From Streptomyces sp. P3 (GTDB taxonomy: Bacteria; Actinomycetota; Actinomycetes; Streptomycetales; Streptomycetaceae), in the NCBI GenBank assembly GCA_016893485.2, contig JAFEKX020000001.1, positions 3,596,001 through 3,660,000 of the forward strand: a stretch of DNA of 64,000 nucleotides, read 5' to 3'. The notes under the pieces are model-generated. The model saw only the letters and a program-made list of their open reading frames with translations. It ran no database searches and was not told where the DNA came from. The position numbers and the translations under genes were made by a program. Position 1 is the first letter of the stretch, and each line of letters opens with the position of its first letter. This document shows positions 18,322 to 28,163 of the stretch, one piece after another.

Positions 18322-18594
18322 CCTCCCGCCCCGACCGTCCAACTCCGGCTCCCGCACACCGACTTCGACCCCCGGCTTCCCCGAACCGACTTCGACCTAC
18401 CGGCTTCCCCGAACCAGCTGACCTGCCCGGCTCCCTCGGAGCGACTCCGCACCACCCGCACCGCCCACACCACCCGCACCGCCAAGCTCCACCCGGCCCC
18501 ACCGGACCACCCCGCACCACCCACACCGCCTGCCCCACCCGGCGCCTCTCCACCACCCACACCACACCCCGCCCTGTCCTTGGGAGACCTCGTC
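18322..18594 (+). other. C-rich, G-poor leader between csnR and csnE
   Basis: A 273-base gap inside the operon. From about 18445 to 18580 the plus strand is mostly C and A with very little G, built from motifs such as CACCACCCGCACCGCC and CACCACCCACACC. Upstream, CGGCTTCCCCGAACC occurs twice (18373-18413). A long unstructured C-rich, G-poor RNA is what Rho factor loads onto, so this may be a Rho-dependent attenuator. No reading frame here is convincing. Confidence 0.5.
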
Positions 18595-19931
18595 ATGCCC
18601 GGAATATCCCGGAAAGCGGTCATCGCGCTCGCCGCATCCGCCTCCTTCGCCCTGCTTGCCACCGCCTGTACGGGGCAGTCCTCGTCCGGTGCGTCCGACG
18701 ACGCCTCGAAGGACGTGACCATCAACTTCTGGCACGCCTGGAGCGCGGCCTCCGAGCTGAGCGCCGTGAAGGCCATGGTCGCCGGGTTCGAGAAGGCGCA
18801 TCCCAACATCCACGTGAATGTCGTCGGCAACATGACCGACGACAAGATCAACCAGGCGCTGCGCACGGGCGGCGGCAAGTCGCCCGACGTGATCTCGTCG
18901 TTCACCACGAACAACGTCGGCAAGTTCTGTTCGTCGGGCGCTCTCGTCGATCTCAATCCCTTCTTCAAGAAGGCGAACATCGACCCGGAGACGACGTTCC
19001 CGAAGGCGATGAACGAGTACACCCAGTTCGACGGAAACCGTTGCACCGCCCCCTGTTGGGCGACGCGTACGGGCTCTACTACAACAAGACGGAGTTCGCG
19101 AAGGCCGGCATCACCAGCCCGCCCAAGACGTGGTCCGAGTTCGAGGCCGACGCGAAGAAGCTCACGATCAGCAAGGGCAACACGTACTCGCAGTTGGGGT
19201 TCATGCCGGACTACCACGGCTGGGAGACCACGACCGAGCACATCTTCGCCCAGTTCTCGCCGACGTACTTCGACAAGAGCGGCAAGTCGGCGCTCGCCAC
19301 GGACCCCGCGTTCAAGGCCGGTTTCACGCTGCAGAAGAAGCTCGTCGACGAACTCGGCGGTTTCAAGAAGCTGGAGAGCTACCGCTCGACGCTCGGTGAC
19401 GAGTGGGGCGACAAGCACCCCTTCCACACCGGCCAGGTCGCGATGCAGCTGGACGGCGAGTGGCGGCTCGGGATGGCGACGGCGGCAAATCCCAAGCTGG
19501 ACATCGGAGTTGCCCCGCTGCCCGTGCCGGACGACCAGGTCGCCCAGTACGGCAAGGGCTACATCACCGGCACCATCACCGGCATCGCCGCGACCAGCAA
19601 GAAGCAGAACGCGGCCTGGGAGTTCGTCAAGTACATCACCACGGACACGGACGCGGTGGTGAACTTCTCCAACGGCATTCACAACGTGCCCTCGACGCTC
19701 GCCGCCCTCAAGTCCCCGAAGCTGAAGTACGACCCGCGCTTCAAGACGTTCCTGGACATCGCGTCGAACCAGTACTCGACCACAAGTCCCGCCTCCATCA
19801 ACGGCGGTGTGTACCTGACGACGATCCAGAACCTCGGCTACGACTACGAGAGCGGCAAGGTGAAGGACCTGGACTCCGCCTTGAAGAGCACCGCCAAGCA
19901 GATCGACACCGACATCGCGCAGGCGAAGTAG
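18595..19931 (+). CDS. csnE: Sugar ABC transporter solute-binding lipoprotein, CsnE-like
   Basis: About 446 residues from ATG 18595, GGGAGA upstream. A lipoprotein signal ends at LLATAC, the Cys being the lipidation site. The mature part is a family-1 extracellular binding protein (VTINFWHAWSAASELSAVKA; MQLDGEWRLGMATAANPKL; AAWEFVKYITTDTDAVVNFS). It should capture glucosamine (chitosan) oligosaccharides for the CsnFG permeases. One apparent frameshift near 19045 (C6 read as C5 in the GDAYGLYYNK region). Confidence 0.85.
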
Positions 19932-19938
19932 CCCCAGC

Positions 19939-20907
19939 ATGAGCACAGTCACCCTGGCGAAGAAGCACCGCCCGCCCGGCCTCGCCGCGAAACAGCGGAA
20001 GCAGGCGCTTCGCACCCTCGCCTTCATGTCGCCCTGGCTGATCGGCTTCGCGGTCTTCTTCGCGTACCCGCTGATCTCGACGGTCTACTTCTCGTTCATG
20101 CACTACGACGGCTTCAAGCCGCCGACGTGGGTGGGGACGAAGAACTGGACGTACGTCTTCAAGAACTATCCGTACTTCTGGCCCGCCATGCGCAACACCC
20201 TGTGGCTGGTCGTGGTGATGGTCTCGCTCCGGGTCGTGTTCGGGCTCGGTGTGGGGCTGCTGATCACCAAGATCAAGACGGCCACGGGCGTCTTCCGGAC
20301 GCTGTTCTATTTGCCGTATCTCGCACCGCCGGTCGCCGCGACGATGGCGTTCGCGTTCCTCCTCAACCCCGGTACCGGGCCCGTCAACTCACTCCTGGAG
20401 AAGGTCGGCATCCCGGCCCCCGGCTGGTTCAACGACCCGACCTGGTCCAAGCCGGCGCTCACCCTGCTCGCCCTCTGGGGCATCGGCGACCTGATGGTCA
20501 TCTTCATGGCCGCGCTGCTCGACGTACCCCAAGAGCAGTACGAGGCGGCCGAGTTGGACGGCGCGTCGGCCTGGCAGCGGTTCCGGTACGTCACGCTGCC
20601 GAACATCTCGCCGATCGTGATGTTCGCCGTCGTCACCGGCGTGATCCAGACCATGCAGTACTACACACAGCCCCTCATCGCCGGGAAGGTCGCGTCCGGC
20701 GTCATCCAGGGCGCCGGCACGCAGTTCGAGCCCGGCTACCCGGAGAAGTCCACGCTCACCCTTCCCCAGCTCGTCTACAACCTCGGCTTCCAGCGCTTCG
20801 ACTACGGCTCGGCCTGCGTGGTGGCACTCGTCCTGTTCGCCCTGTCGATGGTGTTCACCGCGTTCCTGATGCGGCGCCGGGGCGGCCTCAACCTGGCAGG
20901 TGACTGA
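19939..20907 (+). CDS. csnF: Sugar ABC transporter permease 1, CsnF-like
   Basis: 322 residues, intact, about six membrane helices. The binding-protein-dependent permease (MalF-type) EAA loop that contacts the ATPase is EAAELDGASAWQRFRYVTLP. A long N-terminal segment (AKKHRPPGLAAKQRKQALRT) precedes helix 1. No ATPase is encoded in this operon. Streptomyces sugar importers usually share the multipurpose MsiK ATPase encoded elsewhere. Seven bases separate it from csnE. Confidence 0.88.
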   Translation: MSTVTLAKKHRPPGLAAKQRKQALRTLAFMSPWLIGFAVFFAYPLISTVYFSFMHYDGFKPPTWVGTKNWTYVFKNYPYFWPAMRNTLWLVVVMVSLRVVFGLGVGLLITKIKTATGVFRTLFYLPYLAPPVAATMAFAFLLNPGTGPVNSLLEKVGIPAPGWFNDPTWSKPALTLLALWGIGDLMVIFMAALLDVPQEQYEAAELDGASAWQRFRYVTLPNISPIVMFAVVTGVIQTMQYYTQPLIAGKVASGVIQGAGTQFEPGYPEKSTLTLPQLVYNLGFQRFDYGSACVVALVLFALSMVFTAFLMRRRGGLNLAGD

Positions 20908-20909
20908 GC

Positions 20910-21802
20910 ATGGCCCAAGTACTCGACAAGCCGGTGGAGTTGAGGGCGCCGGTGACCCCGCCGAGCGCACCGCCCGCCGCAAGGCGTTCATGGAGTGGAT
21001 CGCCGTCCACGCGCTCGGTGTCGCCGCCGCGCTCTTCTTCACGCTGCCGTTCGTGTTCGTGTTCCTGACCTCCCTGATGAGCGACAGCCAGGCCCTGAGC
21101 CGCGACCTCATCCCGCACACCTGGGAGTGGGGCAACTACAAGAAGGTCTTCGACACCCCGGGCTTCCTCACCTGGTGGAAGAACACGCTGATCTACGCCG
21201 GTCTCGGCACCGTCCTGACCGTCGTGTCGTCGATCCCGGTGGCGTACGCGCTCGCCAAGTTCCGCTTCCGGGGCCGGAATCTGTCGCTGATGCTGGTCAT
21301 CTCGATGATGATGCTGCCGCCGCAGGTCGTGATCATTCCCATGTACCTGTTCTGGGCCAAGCAGTTGGACCTCTCGGGCACGCTGTGGCCGCTGATCATC
21401 CCGATGGCGTTCGGCGACGCGTTCTCCATCTTCCTGCTGCGGCAGTTCCTGATGACCATCCCGAACGAGTACCTGGACGCGGCGAAGGTCGACGGCTGCG
21501 GCGAGTTCAAGACCTTGGTGCGGGTCGTGCTGCCGATGGCCAAGCCGGGCATCGCGGCCGTGGCGCTCTTCCAGTTCTTCTACGCCTGGAACGACTACTT
21601 CGGTCCGCAGATCTACGCGTCCGAGAACCCCGGTGCCTGGACCCTGAGTTACGGCCTGGAGTCGTTCAAGGGCGCGCACCACACCGACTGGAATCTCACC
21701 ATGGCCGCGACCGTTCTGGTCATGGCCCCTGTGATCCTCGTGTTCTTCTTCGCGCAGAAGGCGTTCGTCGAGGGTGTCACGCTCACCGGAGTGAAGGGTT
21801 AA
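20910..21802 (+). CDS. csnG: Sugar ABC transporter permease 2, CsnG-like
   Basis: About 297 residues. ATG 20910 (MAQVLDKPVELRAPVTPP) is two bases after the csnF stop; it joins the main frame at ERTARRKAFMEW after one apparent base loss near 20960. The alternative GTG at 20900 would overlap csnF. MalG-type permease with six helices; the EAA loop is DAAKVDGCGEFKTLVRVVLP. Pairs with CsnF. Confidence 0.86.
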
Positions 21803-21808
21803 CCACGT

Positions 21809-23080
21809 ATGAAACTCACCGTGGTCGGCGGAGGATCGACCTACACCCCCGAACTCATCGACGGCTTCGCCCGGTTGAGGGACACCCTGCCCGTCGAGGA
21901 GCTCGTCCTCGTCGACCCGGCGCCCGAACGCCTGGAGCTGGTGGGCGGGTTGGCCCGCCGGATCTTCGCCAAGCAGGGGCACCCCGGCCGGATCGTCACG
22001 ACGGACGACCTGGACGCCGGTGTCGAGGGCGCCGACGCGGTGCTGCTCCAGCTCCGGGTCGGCGGCCAGGCGGCCCGCGAGCAGGACGAGACGTGGCCGC
22101 TGGAGTGCGGCTGCGTCGGCCAGGAGACGACCGGCGCGGGCGGCCTCGCCAAGGCGCTGCGGACCGTACCGGTGGTCCTGGACATCGCGGAGCGGGTCCG
22201 CCGGACGAACCCGGACGCGTGGATCATCGACTTCACCAACCCGGTGGGGATCGTCACCCGCGCCCTGCTCCAGGCCGGCCACAAGGCGGTCGGCCTGTGC
22301 AACGTGGCGATCGGCTTCCAGCGGAAGTTCGCCGGGCTCCTCGGGGTCACCCCGACCGATGTGCACCTCGACCATGTGGGGCTCAACCACCTCACCTGGG
22401 AGACGGGTGTGCGGCTCGGCGGTCCCGAGGGCGAGAACGTGCTGCCCAAGCTGCTCGGCGAACACGGCGACGCCATCGCCGCCGACCTGAGCCTGCCCCG
22501 GGTCCTGCTCGACCGGCTCGGCGTGGTCCCGTCGTACTACCTGCGGTACTTCTACGCGCACGACGAGGTCGTACGCGAACTGCGCACGAAGCCGTCGCGG
22601 GCCTCCCAAGTCGCGGAGATGGAACGCGAGTTGCTGAAGATGTACGCCGACCCGGCCCTCGACGAGAAGCCCGCGCTGCTCGCCAAGCGGGGCGGGGCCT
22701 ACTACTCCGAGGCCGCCGTCGACCTCGCCGCCTCGCTGCTCGGCGGGGGCGCGGGCGGGAGTCCGTACCAGGTGGTCAACACGTACAACAAGGGGACGCT
22801 GCCGTTCCTGCCGGACGACGCGGTGATCGAGGTGCAGGCGGCCGTAGGCGCGAAGGGGGCGACTCCTCTTGCCGTGGCGGATGTCGATCCGCTGTACGCG
22901 GGGCTGATGGCCAACGTGACGGCGTACGAGGACCTCGCTCTGGAGGCCGCGCTGCGCGGGGGCCGGGACCGGGTGTTCCGGGCGCTGCTCTCGCATCCCC
23001 TGATCGGCCAGTACGAGTACGCCGAAGCCCTGACCGACCAGCTGATCGCGCACAACCGGGAGCACCTCGCGTGGGCCTGA
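21809..23080 (+). CDS. csnH: Glycoside hydrolase family 4 enzyme, CsnH-like
   Basis: 423 residues, intact. GH4 enzymes need NAD+ and a divalent metal and cleave by oxidation-elimination. The N-terminal Rossmann start is MKLTVVGGGSTYTPELIDGF. The metal site Cys is in LCNVAIGFQRK and the His in HVGLNHLTWE; the IDFTNPVGIVTRAL segment is also typical. Here it would split imported glucosamine oligosaccharides in the cytoplasm. It overlaps csnK by ten bases. Confidence 0.9.
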   Translation: MKLTVVGGGSTYTPELIDGFARLRDTLPVEELVLVDPAPERLELVGGLARRIFAKQGHPGRIVTTDDLDAGVEGADAVLLQLRVGGQAAREQDETWPLECGCVGQETTGAGGLAKALRTVPVVLDIAERVRRTNPDAWIIDFTNPVGIVTRALLQAGHKAVGLCNVAIGFQRKFAGLLGVTPTDVHLDHVGLNHLTWETGVRLGGPEGENVLPKLLGEHGDAIAADLSLPRVLLDRLGVVPSYYLRYFYAHDEVVRELRTKPSRASQVAEMERELLKMYADPALDEKPALLAKRGGAYYSEAAVDLAASLLGGGAGGSPYQVVNTYNKGTLPFLPDDAVIEVQAAVGAKGATPLAVADVDPLYAGLMANVTAYEDLALEAALRGGRDRVFRALLSHPLIGQYEYAEALTDQLIAHNREHLAWA

Positions 23081-24042
23081 CCGCAAGTGTCCTCGCCGTC
23101 GACGCGGGCAACAGCAAGACCGACGTCGCGGTCGTGGCGGCCGACGGGACCGTCCTCGCCACCGCCCGCGGCGGCGGGTTCCGGCCCCCGGTCGTGGGCA
23201 TCGGGACGGCCGTCGACACCGTCGCCGAAGCCGTCGCCCGCGCCTTCGCGGAGGCGGGGGTGAGCGCCGTGGAGCATGTGTCGGCCTGTCTCGCCAACGC
23301 CGACTTCCCGGTGGAGGAGGAGCAGTTGGCCGTCGCGCTGCACGCGCGCAAGTGGGGCAGCAGCATCGAGGTGCGCAACGACACGTTCGCGATCCTGCGG
23401 GCGGGCATCCCCGAGCCGCGCGGTGTCGCCGTGGTGTGCGGGGCGGGCATCAACTGCGTCGGCATGCGCCCCGACGGCCGCACCGCCCGCTTCCCGGCGA
23501 TCGGCCGCATCTCCGGTGACTGGGGCGGCGGTTGGGGCCTGGCGGAGGAGGCCCTGTGGCACGCGGCACGCGCCGAGGACGGCCGCGGCGGCCCTACGGC
23601 GCTGGCGCGCACGCTGCCCGCGTACTTCGGCCTGGACTCGATGTACGGCCTCATCGAGGCCCTGCATCTCGAACACGTCGAGCACCACCGGCGGCACGAG
23701 CTGACGCCGGTGCTGTTCGCCACGGCGGCGGACGGCGACCCGGTCGCCCGTTCGATCGTGGACCGGATGGCCGAGGAGGTCGTGGCGATGGCGACGGTCG
23801 CGCTGACCCGCCTGGACCTGCTCGACGAGGAGGCGCCGGTGCTGCTCGGCGGCAGCGTCCTCGCCGCCCGGCATCCCCAACTGGACGACCGAATAAGGGA
23901 GTTGCTGGCCGCCAAGGCGCCGAAGGCGGTGGCCACGGTCGTCACCGCGCGGCCGGTCCTCGGATCCGTCCTGCTCGGTCTTGACCATGTGGGCGCCCCG
24001 GCCGAGGCACATGCGCGGGCCAGGGCCTCCTACGAGCACTGA
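23071..24042 (+). CDS. csnK: BadF/BadG-type sugar kinase, CsnK-like
   Basis: About 323 residues from GTG 23071 inside the csnH end. ASKHA-fold kinase: phosphate-1 loop VLAVDAGNSKTDVAVVAADG, phosphate-2 region VVCGAGINCVGM, GRISGDWGGGWGLAEEALWH and adenosine loop PVLLGGSVLAAR. This family contains N-acetylglucosamine and glucosamine kinases. By context it phosphorylates glucosamine released by CsnH. Intact; last gene of the csn operon. Confidence 0.85.
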   Translation: MGLTASVLAVDAGNSKTDVAVVAADGTVLATARGGGFRPPVVGIGTAVDTVAEAVARAFAEAGVSAVEHVSACLANADFPVEEEQLAVALHARKWGSSIEVRNDTFAILRAGIPEPRGVAVVCGAGINCVGMRPDGRTARFPAIGRISGDWGGGWGLAEEALWHAARAEDGRGGPTALARTLPAYFGLDSMYGLIEALHLEHVEHHRRHELTPVLFATAADGDPVARSIVDRMAEEVVAMATVALTRLDLLDEEAPVLLGGSVLAARHPQLDDRIRELLAAKAPKAVATVVTARPVLGSVLLGLDHVGAPAEAHARARASYEH

Positions 24043-24225
24043 CACCCGGGAACCGAACAGATTCCCACGGCGTATTCATGGACAGGGGGCGGTGCGGGGC
24101 GTTGTGTGGTGCCGGAAATCCGGTGGCCGCGCTGCGATCCGATCAAGATCCAGTGAAGGCCGGTGCGGAATGTCAGTCCTGGCGGCGATACTTGCGGCGA
24201 CGGGATGACCCTGGGGAGGTCAGCA

Positions 24226-25671
24226 GTGACACAACCGCCGAAGAGCAGTACGGCGCCACCGGGCTCCGCCGTGCCCACGATGCCGGCGCTGCCGCCGCAG
24301 CCGGCCAGGTCCGGGGCGCCCGCGCCCCGGCGTGCGCCTGACGCGGCGCCGGCGCGCCGTACGGCCCTCGCCGAGGGCGTCGACCGGCTGCGCGCGGCGG
24401 CCACCACCGAGCCGGGCCGGCTGCGCGCGATCGGCGCGCTGTTGGCCGTGCTGGTGGTCGCGTTCGGCGTGGTCACCGCCTGGCAGACCGACAGCCGCGC
24501 GACGGCGGCCGACGACGTCCTCCACCACAGCCAGCCGCTCAGCTCGGACGCGGCGGACATCTACCGCTCGCTGGCCGACGCCAACACGATGGCGGCGAGC
24601 GGCTATCTGGCGGGCCTCCAGGAGACGCAGGCGACCCGCGACCAGTACGAGGCGGACATCAGGACGGCCGCCGCGAAACTCGTGACGGCCGCCGCGAACA
24701 CCGACCCGGGCTCGTCGTCGGCGACGACCATCGGACAGCTCAACGAACTCCTGCCGGAGTACAAGGGGTTGGTCGAGTCGGCCCGCGCCAACAACCGGCA
24801 GGGCTTCCCGGTGGGCGGCGCCTATCTGCGGGCCGCCAACGACACCATGCAGAACAAGATGCTGCCCAAGGCCGAGGACCTGTACAAGACGGAGAACCAG
24901 CGGCTGAGCGACGACTACGGTGACGCGACGCCGTACCCGTGGTTCGCGATCGCCCTCGGGCTCCTCGCGCTCGGCGGTCTCGCCTGGGCCCAGCGGCGCA
25001 ACTACCAGCGGACGAACCGGGTGTTGAACCACGGCCTGGTCGCCGCCTCCGCCGCCACCGCCATCGCCCTGCTGTGGCTGGTCGTCGGCCACACCGTCGC
25101 CCGCGCGGGCCTGAACGCCTCGTACGACCACGGCGTGCAGTCGCTGAACGTGCTGCACGACGCCCGGATCGCCTCCCTGAAGGCACGCAGCGACGAGAAC
25201 CTCACGCTGGTGAGCCGGGGCGCGGAGACGAAGACGCTGCCCGACAAGACGGTCGTGGACGCCTACGACTGGGGATACGACCAGGAGATAGCCAAGCTAG
25301 GCAAGGGCCTCAAGCTGGCAGACTCCCTCGCCGACGACTCCGCGGGCCGCAAGCCGGTCGCGGTCGCCAACAGCTCGATGAAAGTGTGGATCTCCCGCCA
25401 CGCGAAGGTCAGCGACGACAACGAGAAGGGCCTCTACCAGCAGGCCCGTGACGGTGTCATCGGCAGGAGCGGGGCCACCGGAGAGTGCTTCACCGCCGTG
25501 GACGCCTCGCTGAACACGGCACTCCAGCACGAGACGAGCGAGTTCAGGAAGTCCGCGGGCGACGGCCTGGACGCGATGACCGGCCTCACCGTCGGGGCCG
25601 CGGTGCTCGCGGCGCTCGGCGCGGCCGGCGCGGTCCTGGGCATCGGGCGCAGGCTGTCGGAGTACCGGTGA
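24226..25671 (+). CDS. glnX: GlnX-like membrane protein of the amino-acid sensing cassette
   Basis: 481 residues, intact, from GTG 24226 six bases after GGGAGG (24214-24219). Layout: proline-rich cytoplasmic N-terminus, helix (IGALLAVLVVAFGVVTAWQT), an external helical domain (SSDAADIYRSLADANTMAAS onward), two central helices (WFAIALGLLALGGLAWAQRR; LVAASAATAIALLWLVVGHT), a second external domain and a C-terminal helix (TGLTVGAAVLAALGAAGAVL). In Mycobacterium GlnX relays amino-acid binding by GlnH to PknG. The neighbours glnH and pknG here support the same role. Confidence 0.8.
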   Translation: MTQPPKSSTAPPGSAVPTMPALPPQPARSGAPAPRRAPDAAPARRTALAEGVDRLRAAATTEPGRLRAIGALLAVLVVAFGVVTAWQTDSRATAADDVLHHSQPLSSDAADIYRSLADANTMAASGYLAGLQETQATRDQYEADIRTAAAKLVTAAANTDPGSSSATTIGQLNELLPEYKGLVESARANNRQGFPVGGAYLRAANDTMQNKMLPKAEDLYKTENQRLSDDYGDATPYPWFAIALGLLALGGLAWAQRRNYQRTNRVLNHGLVAASAATAIALLWLVVGHTVARAGLNASYDHGVQSLNVLHDARIASLKARSDENLTLVSRGAETKTLPDKTVVDAYDWGYDQEIAKLGKGLKLADSLADDSAGRKPVAVANSSMKVWISRHAKVSDDNEKGLYQQARDGVIGRSGATGECFTAVDASLNTALQHETSEFRKSAGDGLDAMTGLTVGAAVLAALGAAGAVLGIGRRLSEYR

Positions 25672-25684
25672 GAGGGGCGTGACG

Positions 25685-26743
25685 ATGCGAGCACGCGGTG
25701 ACTTTTTCGCCGGCTGAGCGGTGTGCGCCGACTGCGGGCCAGCCTGCGCGGCTGGGGCGGGGTGGGCGCGATGGCGCTCGTGTGCGTCCTCGCGGTCGCC
25801 TTCGTACTGCTGCTGCCGCTGACCCAGTCGCGCGGCGAGGCGGGCGCTGACCTCGGCGGCCAGCGGACGGTCCAGGGCACCCAGGCCCGGGCCCCCGAGT
25901 GCGACGAGAACACGGTGCAGAACCAGAGTCCGTCCCCTCGGACGCCGACGGCACCACGATCGACGCCATCAAGGCGCGCGGTGTGCTGAAGGTGGGCATC
26001 GACCAGAACAGCTACCGCTGGGGGTACCGCAACCCCAACAGCTCCTCCGGTGACCTGGAGGGCTTCGACATCGACCTGGTCACCGCCATCGCGAAGAACA
26101 TCTTCGGCGGCTCGTACACCGCCAACAGCGTCCAGTTCCTGGCCATACCGACCAACCAGCGCATCCCGGCGGTCCGGGACAAGCAGGTCGACATGGTGGT
26201 CCGCACGATGACGATCACCTGCGACCGGGCCGGCCAAGTCGCCTTCTCCGCGCCGTACTTCCTCACCGGCCAGCAGGTCCTCGCCCCGAAGGCGTCGACG
26301 ATCACCGGCTACGACGGGTCCCTGGCCGGCCAGCGGGTCTGTTCGGCGTCGGGTTCCACGGCGAACGACCGGCTGACCGACGACAAGGCGAGCGGCAAGC
26401 TGCCCTCCAGCGTGAAGATCCTGCCCCCTGTCGCCAACCAGCTGGACTGCCTCGTGGAGCTCCAACTCGGCCAGGCGGACGCGGTGGTGACCGACGGAGC
26501 GCTCGCCGCGAGCCAGGCCGCGCAGGACCCGACGGTGGAGCTGAAGGGCACCACCTTCACCACCGAGTACTACGGCGTGGCCATGAACAGGGGCGCCACC
26601 GATCTGGTACGCCGGGTCAACCGAATACTGGAGACCTACCGCACCAGCCCCGACGGCTGGCGGGCGTCGTACACGAAATGGCTGCTGCCGACGCTGGGCA
26701 AGGATTCGAGTCGGCCGATCCGCCGACCCCGCACTACACGTGA
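25685..26743 (+). CDS. glnH: GlnH-like amino-acid-binding protein
   Basis: About 353 residues from ATG 25685, 13 bases after glnX. A basic start (DFFRRLSGVRRLRASLRGWG) leads into a hydrophobic anchor (AMALVCVLAVAFVLLLPLTQ). The mature part is a family-3 binding protein: IKARGVLKVGIDQNSYRWGY, GFDIDLVTAIAKNIFGG, QVDMVVRTMTITCDRAGQVA, then FSAPYFLTGQQ. No lipobox Cys is seen near the anchor, so it may be a membrane-anchored rather than lipid-anchored sensor. Predicted ligand Asp/Glu-like, from the GlnH homology. Apparent frameshifts near 25708, 25935 and 26710; the end PPTPHYT is at 26743. Confidence 0.82.
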
Positions 26744-26808
26744 CGGGCCATCAGCTTCGGCACGGCGACACGGACTTCGACGGAACACAACGCAGCGAGA
26801 GGTGATCG

Positions 26809-28137
26809 ATGGGCGTCACGGGACCCCGGGCCGGTAATGGACCGGGACGAGGTGGACCGTGCGCTGGCGCGGCTCGGCGCGGAGCACGAGGCCATCGAGA
26901 CCTCGCTCCTCGCCCTCCAGGACCACGCGGGCCGCAGACTCCTCGAAGGCGCCGAGCTGACGGGCACGACCAAGGAGCGCTGGGCGGCCACGGACGCGTC
27001 GATCACGCTGCTGTGGGCGTACTTCGACGCCTACACGGACGCGTTCCACGCCGCCCAGAGCATCCGGGCCAGGCGCCGCTGGTCCAGCCGTGAGGACCTG
27101 GTCGAGCTGACCGAGCTGCTGCGCGGCGAGTCCGTCACGGTCGCGGGCGCCACCGCGGCGACCGCCAACCTGCCGACGCTGACGGGTGGTTCGAGCAAGC
27201 TGAGTCACCAGTTCTCGCTGAGCGCGCTCGTCGACGAGATGAACGACCTGTACGCTAACTCGCTGGACATGGTCGTCACCGCGGACGCGGTGTGGTCGGC
27301 GCTGCCCGCCCGGATCGATTTACTGGCCGCGGAGTTGCAGCGCACCCGCCAGCTCGCCCACTCCGTCGGCGTCCGCCCGGGCGAACACCCCGCGGGCGAC
27401 GACCTGGAGCGCATCACCCGCGTCCTGACCGACCTGCGCGAGCGTGTGATCTCCGACCCGCTGGCCTTCTGGGTGCGGGCGCAGGGAGTTCGGGCCCCGG
27501 CGGCGGCCGTCCGGACACCACGGTCTACGACCGGGAGGCGCGCGCCCTGGAGGACGTGCGGCGCGAGATCGACGCCGTGCTCACCGTCCGGCAGGACGCG
27601 GAGGCGCGGCTCGTGAAGCTGCGGGACGTGCTCTCCCGCGCGGACCGCACGCTCGCCGAGGCGCGCACCGCGCGCGGTGAGGTCCTCGCGAAGATCGCGG
27701 CCACGGAGGTGCCGGTCGTCAGCGGCCCGCCGACGGTGCTCCAGGAGCAGCTGTCGACGGCCGCCGAGTACCGCAGACACGCCCAGTGGCACCGTCTGTC
27801 GCCGCTCCTGGAGTCCCTGGAGCAGAAGGCGGAGGACGAACTGCTGCGCGCCCGCGAGTCGTTGACGGCGGTGACCCAGCCGCTGGCGGTCCGCGCGGAG
27901 CTGCGCGGCCGTCTCGACGCGTACAAGGCGAAGGTGGCCCGGCACGGCCTCGCGGAGGACCCGCTGCTGGTCGAGCGGTACGACGCGGCCCGCCGCATGC
28001 TGTGGAGCGCCCCCTGCGACCTGCGCGTCGCCGAGCAGGCGGTGCTGCGCTACCAGCACGCGGCGGCCGAGCAGTTCAGTGCTCCGCGGGCGCACCCGCA
28101 GAGCGGTCCCGAGGACCAGAGGGGGCCGGGCGCGTGA
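26809..28137 (+). CDS. Coiled-coil protein of the PknG cassette, with a TTA codon
   Basis: About 440 residues, predicted mostly helical. Long charged helices run in LARLGAEHEAIETSLLALQD, IDLLAAELQRTRQLAHSVGV, ALEDVRREIDAVLTVRQDAE and LESLEQKAEDELLRARESLT. No enzymatic motif. ATG 26809 has GAGAGG upstream; ATG 26837 starts the main frame, so one shift near 26825 is likely, another near 27495. The Leu codon at 27320-27322 is TTA, which in Streptomyces needs the bldA tRNA. The stop overlaps a possible pknG GTG start. No family name recognised; probably a scaffold within the signalling cassette. Confidence 0.65.
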
Positions 28138-28163
28138 GTGACGAGAGAGAAGCGGGGTCGGTC

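Noticed and set aside
20888..23086. 732-residue minus-strand frame antisense to csnG/csnH
   Set aside because: Low-complexity His/Gln/Arg-rich product, no start signals, opposite to two well-supported genes.
20995..24042. 1015-residue plus-strand open frame across the csn operon
   Set aside because: Its first two thirds are the +1 shadow of csnG and csnH; only the C-terminal third is the real csnK frame, which has its own GTG start.
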